Shown here: positions 6,417 to 13,640 of the stretch, one piece after another
Position numbering within the stretch: the first letter of the stretch is position 1
How the letters are laid out: the number at the start of each line of letters is the position of its first letter
From: [Mycobacterium] manitobense
Lineage (GTDB): Bacteria; Actinomycetota; Actinomycetes; Mycobacteriales; Mycobacteriaceae
Length of the DNA stretch: 37,112 bases
NCBI RefSeq assembly: GCF_025821665.1
Contig: NZ_JACKSJ010000223.1
Coordinates: 1 to 37,112, forward strand
Direction: 5' to 3'
Notes under the pieces: generated by a model
Database searches by the model: none
What the model was told of the DNA's origin: nothing
The model's input: only the letters and a program-made list of their open reading frames with translations
Translations under genes and position numbers: made by a program

Positions 6417-7000
6417 TTGTCTGCCTCCTCCTCCACAGCGTCCACCGGATGGGCCGAGGGCCGCCAGTCCGCATCGCGTTCGAACGCCGCGATGAGCAAC
6501 CGCTGGAACTGGTCGACCTGGCGGTAGAACCGGGCCAGGGCGCGGTCGGAACCCACGTCGATGACGTGCACGTAGATCATCCGGCGGGCCTGGTCGATCT
6601 CGAGCACGATGTTGCCCGGCGTCAGGTTCATGATGTTGACGGCCAGCGCCAGCACGAGGTCGGACTTGAGTGCGAGGTGCGCGCGCAGCACGGCCGTCAG
6701 CGGTGGCGGGCCCGGCTTGACCGCCAGCCACGCCACCTGCACCGAGGACAGCACCAGGTAGTAGGCGACGGTCGCGATCAGGCGGAGCACCGAGAGCAGA
6801 TGGATCCGGCCCTCGACGGGCACCGGCGGCAGCGGCAGCAGCACCGTGATCACCAGCGCCACGGCCAGCCCGCTGACGACGTTGGCCGCGGAGAAGGTGC
6901 CCCACAGGAAGATCCACACCAGCACCAGCCAGCACAGCACCCACGCCCGAAGGGCGATCCGCCGCATCGGCCACCTGCTCCGCACGCTGTCGCCGGTCAT
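6413..7000 (-). CDS. mnhE: Mrp Na+/H+ antiporter subunit E
   Basis: 195 residues from ATG 7000, overlapping the mnhD stop (ATGA). After a basic N-terminus it has membrane helices at about 15-35 and 37-53 and a third near 65-90, then the MrpE core AVKPGPPPLTAVLRAHLALKSDLVLALAVNIMNLTPGNIVLEID, and a cytosolic C-terminal part (RRMIYVHVIDVGSDRALARFYRQVDQF). MrpE is needed for full antiport activity of the complex. The stop TGA is overlapped by the GTG of a micro-ORF, an arrangement specific to this junction. Confidence 0.94.
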   Translation of the reverse strand: MTGDSVRSRWPMRRIALRAWVLCWLVLVWIFLWGTFSAANVVSGLAVALVITVLLPLPPVPVEGRIHLLSVLRLIATVAYYLVLSSVQVAWLAVKPGPPPLTAVLRAHLALKSDLVLALAVNIMNLTPGNIVLEIDQARRMIYVHVIDVGSDRALARFYRQVDQFQRLLIAAFERDADWRPSAHPVDAVEEEADK

Positions 7001-8595
7001 GGCCGCTCCCCGACGACGGCGGTGATGTACTGCTCGCGGTCGAGCACCTGGTCGGCCGCGCGCACGCTGTAGGCGAAGATCGGTCCCGCCGCCACCGTCA
7101 GCATCAGGCCGACCGCGATCAGCGCGCCCGTCGGCAGCAGCATGCCGATCGGCATCCGGCCGACGTGCGCCCGGTCGGCGTACTCGATGTCTTCGTCCGC
7201 GACGAGCAGCGCCGCCGGGACGGCCGCGGACAGATGGCCCTCCGGGGCGTCGACCCGGGCTCGCCAGAACGCCTTGGTCCACACCCGGGCCACCACGTAC
7301 AGCGTCAGCAGGCTGGTGAGCACGCCGCCGCCGACGAGGAACCAGGCCAGCACGGAACCGTTGGCGGCGCCGGCCTCCATCAGTGCCACCTTGCCGATGA
7401 AACCCGAGAACGGCGGAATACCACCGAGATTGAGCGCGGGCACCACCCAGACGAAGGCCAGAAGTGGGCTGGCGGCCGCGAGTCCGCCGAGCCGCTGCAT
7501 GGTCGACGCGCCTGCCTGCCGTTCGATCAGCCCGACCACCAGGAACAGGGTGGTCTGCACCAGGATGTGGTGCGCCACGTAGTAGATGGCGCCGGACATG
7601 CCGAGTTCGTTCGACAGCGCGATGCCGAACACCATGTAACCGATGTGGCTGACCAGGGTGAAGGACAGCAGCCGCTTGATGTCGCTCTGCGCGATGGCGC
7701 CGAGGATGCCGATCACCATCGTCATGAGTGCGGCCACCAGCAGCACCGCGTCCAGGCCACCGCCGGGGAAGAGCAGGGAGTGCGCCCGGATGATCGCGTA
7801 CACACCGACTTTGGTGAGCAGTCCGGCGAACACGGCGGTGACGGGCGCCGGTGCGGTGGGGTAGGAGTCCGGCAGCCAGGTCGACAGCGGGAACACCGCG
7901 GCCTTGATGCCGAACGCGACGAGCAGGACCGCGAACAGCGCGGTGCGGGTGCCCGGCGCGACCTCGTCGAGGCGCACGCCCAGCTCGGCCATGTTCAGTG
8001 TGCCGGTGGCGGCGTAGACCAGTGCGATGCCGATGAGGAAGATCAGCGACGAGACCATCGACACCATCACGTAGGCGATGCCGGCGCGGACGCGTTCGGC
8101 GCTGGACCCGATGGTCAGCAGCACGAAGCTCGCGGACAGCAGCACCTCGAAGCCGACGAACAGGTTGAACAGGTCACCGGCCAGGAAGGCGGTGCACACG
8201 CCCGCCGACAGCACGAGATAGGTCGGCAAGAAGATCGACACCGGCTGGCGGTCGTCGCCGTCGCGGATGCCCTGTCCGATGGCGTAGCAGACCACCGCCA
8301 GCAGCACGATCGACGACACCACCAGCATCAGCGCCGAGAGCCGGTCCACCACCAGGGTGATGCCGAGCGGTCCCATGCCCGGCACGCTCTGGCCCCAGCC
8401 GCCGACCTGCAGCGCGAGGGTGCCGTCCCGGTCCGTCAGGTACAGCAGCACGGCGCACACCGCGACAACGGCGATCAGCGCGACGAGGGTGATGGCGCGC
8501 TGCAGCCGGGGGGTGCGGCCCGCGAACAGCGTCGGTGCCGCGGCCAGTGTCGGGATCAGCACCGGCAGCGGGGTCAGCACGGTGGAGAGGGTCAT
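6997..8595 (-). CDS. mnhD: Mrp Na+/H+ antiporter subunit D (NuoN/NuoM-like)
   Basis: 532 residues, with about 14 membrane helices, homologous to the proton-pumping subunits of respiratory complex I. Landmarks are FGIKAAVFPLSTWLPDSYPTAPAPVTAVFAGLLTKVGVYAIIR (with the conserved Lys of the ion path), SDIKRLLSFTLVSHIGYMVFGIAL, and NLGGIPPFSGFIGKVALMEA. It contributes one of the ion translocation routes of the Mrp complex, which exchanges cytosolic Na+ (or K+) for protons and supports pH and salt tolerance. The Shine-Dalgarno GGAGGG sits just upstream inside mnhC, and ATG 8595 overlaps the mnhC stop. Confidence 0.96.
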   Translation of the reverse strand: MTLSTVLTPLPVLIPTLAAAPTLFAGRTPRLQRAITLVALIAVVAVCAVLLYLTDRDGTLALQVGGWGQSVPGMGPLGITLVVDRLSALMLVVSSIVLLAVVCYAIGQGIRDGDDRQPVSIFLPTYLVLSAGVCTAFLAGDLFNLFVGFEVLLSASFVLLTIGSSAERVRAGIAYVMVSMVSSLIFLIGIALVYAATGTLNMAELGVRLDEVAPGTRTALFAVLLVAFGIKAAVFPLSTWLPDSYPTAPAPVTAVFAGLLTKVGVYAIIRAHSLLFPGGGLDAVLLVAALMTMVIGILGAIAQSDIKRLLSFTLVSHIGYMVFGIALSNELGMSGAIYYVAHHILVQTTLFLVVGLIERQAGASTMQRLGGLAAASPLLAFVWVVPALNLGGIPPFSGFIGKVALMEAGAANGSVLAWFLVGGGVLTSLLTLYVVARVWTKAFWRARVDAPEGHLSAAVPAALLVADEDIEYADRAHVGRMPIGMLLPTGALIAVGLMLTVAAGPIFAYSVRAADQVLDREQYITAVVGERP

Positions 8596-9065
8596 CGCGA
8601 ACCCTCCTGGCCGGGAAGGGCGTCGAGCTCGTCGGGCAGGTCGGTGTCCTTGCCGGTGTCCGGTTCTGGTGGTCGGTCCTCGTCGACGGGGGTGGCGTCC
8701 ATGGCGGACAGCCGGGACACCCGGGTGTCCTCGGGGTCGTTGCCCACCTCTTCGGCGGTGGTCAGCCGGAAGGACCGGTAGGCCAGCGCCAGGACGAACG
8801 CGGCGATGCCCATGCTGATGACGATCGCGGTGAGGATCATGCCCTGGGCCAGGGGATCGGCCGTGGTGGTCTCGCCGTTGCTGGTGCGGCCGCGCACCGG
8901 CGGATTGCCCGACGGCCCGCCGACCATCAGGATCAGCAGATTCACCGCATTGCCGATCAGCAGCAGCCCCAACAACATTCGGGTCAGGCTGCGCTCCAGC
9001 AGCAGGTAGACGCCCGCGCTGGTGAGGGCTCCGACGAGGATGAGCGGGATCAGGTAGGTGGTCAT
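8592..9065 (-). CDS. mnhC: Mrp Na+/H+ antiporter subunit C (NuoK-like) with long acidic tail
   Basis: 157 residues. Three membrane helices (about 3-22, 28-48, 75-98) resemble NuoK, with GVYLLLERSLTRMLLGLLLIGNAVNLLILMVGG and the later GMILTAIVISMGIAAFVLALAYR. The usual MrpC ends soon after this; here about 55 residues rich in Asp, Glu and Pro follow (VGNDPEDTRVSRLSAMDATP...DLPDELDALPGQEGSR), probably a cytosolic tail. ATG 9065 overlaps the mnhA stop, and its TGA overlaps the mnhD start. Confidence 0.94.
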   Translation of the reverse strand: MTTYLIPLILVGALTSAGVYLLLERSLTRMLLGLLLIGNAVNLLILMVGGPSGNPPVRGRTSNGETTTADPLAQGMILTAIVISMGIAAFVLALAYRSFRLTTAEEVGNDPEDTRVSRLSAMDATPVDEDRPPEPDTGKDTDLPDELDALPGQEGSR

Positions 9066-11965
9066 CGGGTCACCGTCCCGGTCTCGACGGCAGGCCGGCC
9101 ACCGGTTCGTGGTTCGGCCATCTCCGTGTCGACCCGTGCACCGAGGCTGCGCAGCACGTCGAGCACCAGGCCGACGACGATGAGGTACACGCCGAGGTCG
9201 AAGAACAGCGCCGTGACGAACTTGACGGTGCCGAGCACCGGGACGTCGAACTCGACGACGGCCGAGGACAGCACCGGTGCGCCGAGCAGCAGCGAGGCCA
9301 CGGCGGTGCCCGCGGACAGTCCGAGCCCGACGCCGAGGATCTTCCCGGCGTCCAGCGGCAGCGTCTCGCCGAGTTCGTAGCGGCCGCCGGCCAGGTAGCG
9401 CAGCACCAGCGCCAGCCCCGCGGTGAGCCCGCCCGCGAAGCCGCCGCCGGGAGTGTTGTGGCCGGCGAAGAAGAAGTACGCCGACAGCACCATGATGAGC
9501 GGGAAGATCACCCTGGTCGCCACCTCGAGCACCAGCGAGCGGTGCCGCGGGTCGCGGAGTTCACTGCCGCGCAGCCACGTCACCTCACCGGCCGCGGGGG
9601 AGTTGGCGTAGGTGCCGACGGGGCCGATGTCGGGCTGGCCGGCGTCGGACACCCGGGGTGCGGCGCCGAACCGCCGGTGCCGGAACACCAGCGACGCCAC
9701 CCCGGTCGCGGCGACCAGCAGCACCGAGATCTCGCCCATCGTGTCCCATGCGCGGATGTCGACCAGCAGCACGTTGACGGTGTTGGCGCCGTGCCCGCGG
9801 TAGTACGCGGCGTCGGGCAGCAGTTCGGCGATGCCCGCGCCGCTGCGGGCCGCCATCGCGAAGACGGCGAGCGAGGTGACGGTCGCGCCGACGGCCAGTG
9901 ACAGCACGGCCCGCGGCAGCCGGAATCGGCCGATGTCGGCCTGGTCCGCCTCGGCGGGCAGCGAGCGGAGCACCAGCACGAAGATCACCAGCACCAGCGT
10001 CTCGACCAGGAACTGGGTGAGGGCGAGGTCGGGAGCGCCGTGGAAGGCAAAGATCGCGCCGCAGCCGTAACCGGTCACCCCGATGAGCAGCACCGCGGCC
10101 AGTCGGTTGCGCATCACCACCGCGCCAAGCGCCGCCGCGATCATCAGCAGGCCCACCACCACCTGCACCGGGGAATCCCACAGCCGGAACTCCGGCCGGT
10201 CGCGAGCACCGAACGCCAGCACCGCCGCAGGCAGCACCACGAGTGTCGACAGGATCACCGCCTGCGTGGCGGGTATCGATCCGCGCTGCGTCACCGCGGT
10301 CAGCCGCACCGAGAACACGTCGAGTCCGCGGATGAAGGAGTCGTACACGTGGTCGGCGTTGCCCAGCGGCAGGTACGGGGTGCGGGCCCGCCGCAGGCGG
10401 TGGCGGCCGAAGAAGGCCGCGGTGCCCGCCGCGATGACCAGAACCGACAGCAGCAGAGGCAGATTCAGCCCGTGCCAGAGTGCGAGCTCGTAGTGCTGAC
10501 CGCCGGGCACCGTGGCGGCGTAGTCGTCGAGCACCGTGTCCAGCGGTGCGGGCCACAGCCCGAACAGCAACCCCGCCGCCGCCAGGATCGCCGGCGAGAC
10601 CAGGAAAGTCGCGGGCAGCCGATGTATCTCGGCGACGCGGACGCTGGGTTGGGACAGGCCCTTGCGCGCGAACGCGCCCCACAGGAATCGCAGGCTGTAG
10701 ATCGTGGTGAACACCGAGCCGAACACGATGCCCGCCAGCACGACCGGCGCCGCGACGCCGAGTGACGCGCTGTGCGAGACGGTTTCGAAGTCGGCTTCTT
10801 TGGCGATGAAGCCGAGGAAGGGTGGCAGCGCCGCCATGCTCGCCGTGGCCCCGACGGCGATGACCAGCAGTGGCCGGCTGGCCTCGCCGAGCCATGCGAG
10901 CCGCCGGATGTCGCGGGTGCCGGTGGCGTGGTCGATGGCGCCGACCACCATGAACAGCGCGGCCTTGAATATTGCGTGCGCGACGAGCATGGCCAGCCCG
11001 GCCAGCATCATGTCGCGCCCGCCGGCGCCGACCATCACGGTGATCAGGCCGAGCTGACTGACCGTGCCGAAGGCGAGGATCAGCTTGAGGTCGTACTCGC
11101 GCACCGCCCGCCAGCCGGCGAGCAGCATCGTCGCCAGGCCGAGTGTCACCACCATCGGCCGCCAGACCGGTGAGTCGGCGAAGCCCGGCGTCAGCCGCGC
11201 CACCAGGTACACGCCGGCCTTCACCATCGCCGCCGCGTGCAGGTAGGCGCTCACCGGGGTGGGCGCCGCCATGGCGCCCGGCAGCCAGAAGTGCAGCGGG
11301 ACGATCGCCGACTTCGACAGCGCGCCAACGAGAACCAGGGCGACGCCGACGCCTGCCGCCACTCCGGTCGGTGGCGCGACGACGAGTTCGGAGAGCCGGT
11401 AGGTGCCCGCGAGGTTGCCCAGCACGACGATGCCCGCCAGCATCGCCAGCCCGCCGAGGGTGGTCACCAGCAGTGCCTGCGTGGCGGCCCGCCTGCTGGT
11501 GGCACGTTCGGCGTAGTGCCCGACCAGCAGGAACGACAGCACGGTGGTGATCTCCCAGAACACGTAGAGCACCAGCATGTTGTCGCTCGTCACCAGACCG
11601 AACATCGCGCCGGCGAAAGCCACCATCTCGGCGGCGAAGCTCGGCAGTCGCTTCTCGGTGTGGCCGTCGTGGTGGTGGAAGTACTCGGCGCAGTAGAGCA
11701 GCACGAGAGCGCCGATGCCGAGCACCAGCACGCTCATGATCGCCGCGAGGGTGTCGAATCGCAGGGTGATGTTCATCGACAGTTCGGGCAGCCAGACCAG
11801 GTCGACGGTCTTGACGTCACCCGGTGACGGCCAGTTCGTCGCCACCCACACCAGCGACGTGAGGGGGACCAGCGCCAGCGGGTAGAACGCGAGCCTGCCG
11901 AATCGTGCCACGAGGACGGGTGCGATGGCGGTCGCCGCCGCGTGGGCGATCAGAATGGCAAGCAA
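9062..11965 (-). CDS. mnhA: Mrp Na+/H+ antiporter subunit A fused to subunit B
   Basis: About 967 residues: the largest subunit, homologous to NuoL, with a MrpB (MnhB) domain fused at the C-terminus. Seen in order: N-terminal helices; the proton-translocation domain with LHFWLPGAMAAPTPVSAYLHAAAMVKAGVYLVAR and MLVAHAIFKAALFMVVGAIDHATGTRD; a middle helical part (ITGYGCGAIFAFHGAPDLALTQFLVETLVLVIFVL, DUF4040-like); and MrpB features (SLVLEVATRVIFPLIMVLSAYFFFAGHNTPGGGFAGGL) near residue 780-830. No separate mnhB exists, as usual in actinobacteria. The start is uncertain: no ATG or GTG fits the homologous N-terminus LLAILIAHAAATAIAPVLV, so TTG 11965 with GGAG just upstream is proposed; GTG 12088 would add 41 atypical residues. 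Confidence 0.93.
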   Translation of the reverse strand: MLAILIAHAAATAIAPVLVARFGRLAFYPLALVPLTSLVWVATNWPSPGDVKTVDLVWLPELSMNITLRFDTLAAIMSVLVLGIGALVLLYCAEYFHHHDGHTEKRLPSFAAEMVAFAGAMFGLVTSDNMLVLYVFWEITTVLSFLLVGHYAERATSRRAATQALLVTTLGGLAMLAGIVVLGNLAGTYRLSELVVAPPTGVAAGVGVALVLVGALSKSAIVPLHFWLPGAMAAPTPVSAYLHAAAMVKAGVYLVARLTPGFADSPVWRPMVVTLGLATMLLAGWRAVREYDLKLILAFGTVSQLGLITVMVGAGGRDMMLAGLAMLVAHAIFKAALFMVVGAIDHATGTRDIRRLAWLGEASRPLLVIAVGATASMAALPPFLGFIAKEADFETVSHSASLGVAAPVVLAGIVFGSVFTTIYSLRFLWGAFARKGLSQPSVRVAEIHRLPATFLVSPAILAAAGLLFGLWPAPLDTVLDDYAATVPGGQHYELALWHGLNLPLLLSVLVIAAGTAAFFGRHRLRRARTPYLPLGNADHVYDSFIRGLDVFSVRLTAVTQRGSIPATQAVILSTLVVLPAAVLAFGARDRPEFRLWDSPVQVVVGLLMIAAALGAVVMRNRLAAVLLIGVTGYGCGAIFAFHGAPDLALTQFLVETLVLVIFVLVLRSLPAEADQADIGRFRLPRAVLSLAVGATVTSLAVFAMAARSGAGIAELLPDAAYYRGHGANTVNVLLVDIRAWDTMGEISVLLVAATGVASLVFRHRRFGAAPRVSDAGQPDIGPVGTYANSPAAGEVTWLRGSELRDPRHRSLVLEVATRVIFPLIMVLSAYFFFAGHNTPGGGFAGGLTAGLALVLRYLAGGRYELGETLPLDAGKILGVGLGLSAGTAVASLLLGAPVLSSAVVEFDVPVLGTVKFVTALFFDLGVYLIVVGLVLDVLRSLGARVDTEMAEPRTGGRPAVETGTVTR

Positions 11966-12123
11966 GGCACTCCGTGGTCTCGTCGGGTCGGCGGTGAGCC
12001 GACTGGCGAAGATCAGATCGTGGGTGTCAGCCGCTCGGATGCACGCTCGGCGCGAAACGCATCGGTGGTGGGAACAGCCCGTCCGCACTCATTCTACGGA
12101 TGCCCGGTGAGCTGCTCGCACCC
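11966..12123. promoter_or_regulatory. Leader/promoter region of the mnh operon
   Basis: On the minus strand a -10-like TAGAAT lies at 12091-12096. Transcription from it would give a leader of about 120 nt before TTG 11965. A 21-codon frame (ATG 12092 to TGA 12027) lies in this leader but its ATG overlaps the -10, so it could be translated only from an upstream start site. No recognisable riboswitch was seen. Confidence 0.3.
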
Positions 12124-12519
12124 CTACGGAACGGCCCGCTCCGCATTCCGCTCGGCGAGCGCGGCGATCCGGCCGAGCATTCTTCGCACGACGACGCCGT
12201 GGCCGCCGGTGCCGATGACGATCGCCCGGTACACCGTTCCCGCGGCGCCGGGGAACGCCGCGAAGGTCTGCGCGGCCACGCGGGTGCGGCCGGCCCCGTC
12301 GTCGGTGAGTTCGAACACGAGCCGGTACACCGCGAAGGGGTGGCGACCGTGCAGGACGAACCGGTCGGGCGGCGTGGCCGATTCGAGGTGGAAGCCGGGC
12401 GGGACGCTCGACGGGTCGCGGCGGTCGCGGCACATCACGGACAGCAGGGCCGTCCAGCAGGTGGCCCGGTAAGCGGCGATAGATATGGCATGCTCATCGA
12501 TATAAGGCAATCGTTCCAT
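12124..12519 (-). CDS. SRPBCC/polyketide-cyclase-like or DUF2867-like protein
   Basis: 131 residues from ATG 12519 (MERLPYIDEHAISIAAYRATCWTAL). The pattern of an N-terminal helix-strand, then SATPPDRFVLHGRHPFAVYRLVFELTDDGAGRTRVAAQTFAAFPG and a C-terminal helix ending RMLGRIAALAERN fits a START/SRPBCC-type hydrophobic-pocket fold, often annotated as polyketide cyclase/dehydrase or DUF2867 in mycobacteria. The ligand is unknown. It is divergent from a TetR regulator only 21 bp away, which suggests that the regulator controls it and may sense a related ligand (inference). A -10 TAGTAT lies at 12531-12536. Confidence 0.65.
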   Translation of the reverse strand: MERLPYIDEHAISIAAYRATCWTALLSVMCRDRRDPSSVPPGFHLESATPPDRFVLHGRHPFAVYRLVFELTDDGAGRTRVAAQTFAAFPGAAGTVYRAIVIGTGGHGVVVRRMLGRIAALAERNAERAVP

Positions 12520-12540
12520 ATAAAAGGACCATACTAGATC
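12520..12540. promoter_or_regulatory. AT-rich 21-bp divergent promoter between SRPBCC and TetR genes
   Basis: The whole spacer plus about 40 bp inside the SRPBCC gene is AT-rich in a GC-rich genome. A minus-strand -10 TAGTAT (12531-12536) and a plus-strand -10-like CATACT (12530-12535) overlap on opposite strands. Both transcripts would have nearly no 5' leader. Confidence 0.45.
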
Positions 12541-13146
12541 GTGGCACCTCCGCGGAAGCATGAGACCGACGCCATACTCGACGCGACGCGCGGGCTGATC
12601 CTCACCGAGGGTCCGCGTGCGGCCAGCGTGGCCGCGATCGCCAAGGTCAGCGGCGCCCCCGCCGGCACGCTGTATCACCGCTTCGGCAACCGCAACGGGG
12701 TGGTGACGGCCGCCTGGCTGCGGGCGCTCGAGCGATTCCAGGGCCGGGTGCTGGCGGCGGCCGCCGACGATCCGGTGGACGAGGCGGTGGCCATGGCCGT
12801 GGCGGCCGTCGAGTTCGCCGGCGACCTGCCGGACGACGCCCGCCTGCTACTGGCATTGCGCCCCGGCGACCTGGTCGACGGCGATCCGGATCTCTCGCTG
12901 CAGGAGACGCTCGCGGCGATGAACGCCCCGCTGATCGATCGGCTGCACGACGTCACCCGGCGGCTCTACGGCGACGAGGGCGGCGACCGATGTCTCGATG
13001 TGGTGACCCGGGCGGTCGTCGACCTGCCCTACGCCGTCATTCGGCGCCACGCCCGCGATGACCGCCTGCCCTCGTGGCTGGCCGACGACCTGGCAGTGGC
13101 GGTGCGGGCGCTGTTAGCGGCGCATCGACCCGCAGGTGGATCCTGA
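12541..13146 (+). CDS. TetR/AcrR family transcriptional regulator
   Basis: 201 residues from GTG 12541. The N-terminal DNA-binding domain is clear: ILDATRGLILTEGPRAASVAAIAKVSGAPAGTLYHRFGNRNGVVTAAWLRALERFQ (about 11-66), with the helix-turn-helix at VAAIAKVSGAPAGTLYHRF. The remaining helical domain (67-200) should bind a ligand and dimerise. The start lies 21 bp from the divergent SRPBCC gene, so it probably represses that gene and itself. No Shine-Dalgarno precedes GTG 12541. The 3' end overlaps the convergent DUF1707 gene by 33 bp. Confidence 0.92.
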   Translation: MAPPRKHETDAILDATRGLILTEGPRAASVAAIAKVSGAPAGTLYHRFGNRNGVVTAAWLRALERFQGRVLAAAADDPVDEAVAMAVAAVEFAGDLPDDARLLLALRPGDLVDGDPDLSLQETLAAMNAPLIDRLHDVTRRLYGDEGGDRCLDVVTRAVVDLPYAVIRRHARDDRLPSWLADDLAVAVRALLAAHRPAGGS

Positions 13147-13551
13147 CCGGACCGACAGGGTGTGGCTGACCACTCCGATGCCCCAGCCCATGATCGGCCA
13201 GACCGGCCAGAAGTACCATCCGCCGCCGCTCAGGCCGACGGCGAGCCAGATGCCCAGCATCAGCAGCGCGCCCGCGAGGTAGGCGGCGACGTGAATGGCG
13301 GCGCCGCGCCGGGCCGCCCTCATGTGGGCCTCGCGCCGCCGCGGATCGTTGCGGCGCAGATGGGGCACGGGCAGGTCGGCGGTCAGCACGCGGAGCTCCT
13401 CACGGGTGCCCGCGGCGAACGCCGACTGCACCCGGCGTTCGTAGTCCGCCATGTCGAGGTAGCCCTGCGAGAGTGCGAGCCCGAGGTCGGTGGCCGTCTT
13501 CTCACGCTCGCGGTCGCCGGCGCGGGTGGTGGTGGTGTCCGGGGCGGTCAT
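13114..13551 (-). CDS. DUF1707 and 2TM-domain membrane protein
   Basis: 145 residues. The N-terminal part holds a DUF1707 domain (about 10-62): GDREREKTATDLGLALSQGYLDMADYERRVQSAFAAGTREELRVLTADL, a short helical module common in actinobacteria that resembles SHOCT-type domains. Two membrane helices follow (about 84-105 and 109-128, YLAGALLMLGIWLAVGLSGG and WYFWPVWPIMGWGIGVVSHT). The function is unknown; the module often precedes membrane segments or cell-wall-associated domains. ATG 13551 has GGGAG upstream. Its 3' end overlaps the TetR gene on the other strand. Confidence 0.85.
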   Translation of the reverse strand: MTAPDTTTTRAGDREREKTATDLGLALSQGYLDMADYERRVQSAFAAGTREELRVLTADLPVPHLRRNDPRRREAHMRAARRGAAIHVAAYLAGALLMLGIWLAVGLSGGGWYFWPVWPIMGWGIGVVSHTLSVRSGSTCGSMRR

Positions 13552-13598
13552 GACTGCGCTCCCATCAAACTTGTCAGCGGCTAGTTCGGATGGGCCCG

Positions 13599-13627
13599 AG
13601 TCTGCTCCGGTAACTAGGCACTGTCAA
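13599..13627 (-). promoter_or_regulatory. SigA-type promoter of the DUF1707 gene
   Basis: On the minus strand a perfect -35 TTGACA (13622-13627), a 17-bp spacer and a -10 CAGACT (13599-13604) lie upstream of ATG 13551. It is the clearest two-box promoter in the window and gives a leader of about 40 nt. Confidence 0.55.
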
Positions 13628-13640
13628 GATGTAAGCGGCG

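Noticed and set aside
7165..8781. 538-codon plus-strand frame opposite mnhD
   Set aside because: His/Gln/Glu-rich shadow of a multi-helix membrane protein; mnhD on the minus strand is unambiguous.
9585..10895. 436-codon second minus-strand frame within mnhA
   Set aside because: Arg/Gly/Pro-rich frame shifted against mnhA; no membrane segments or motifs.
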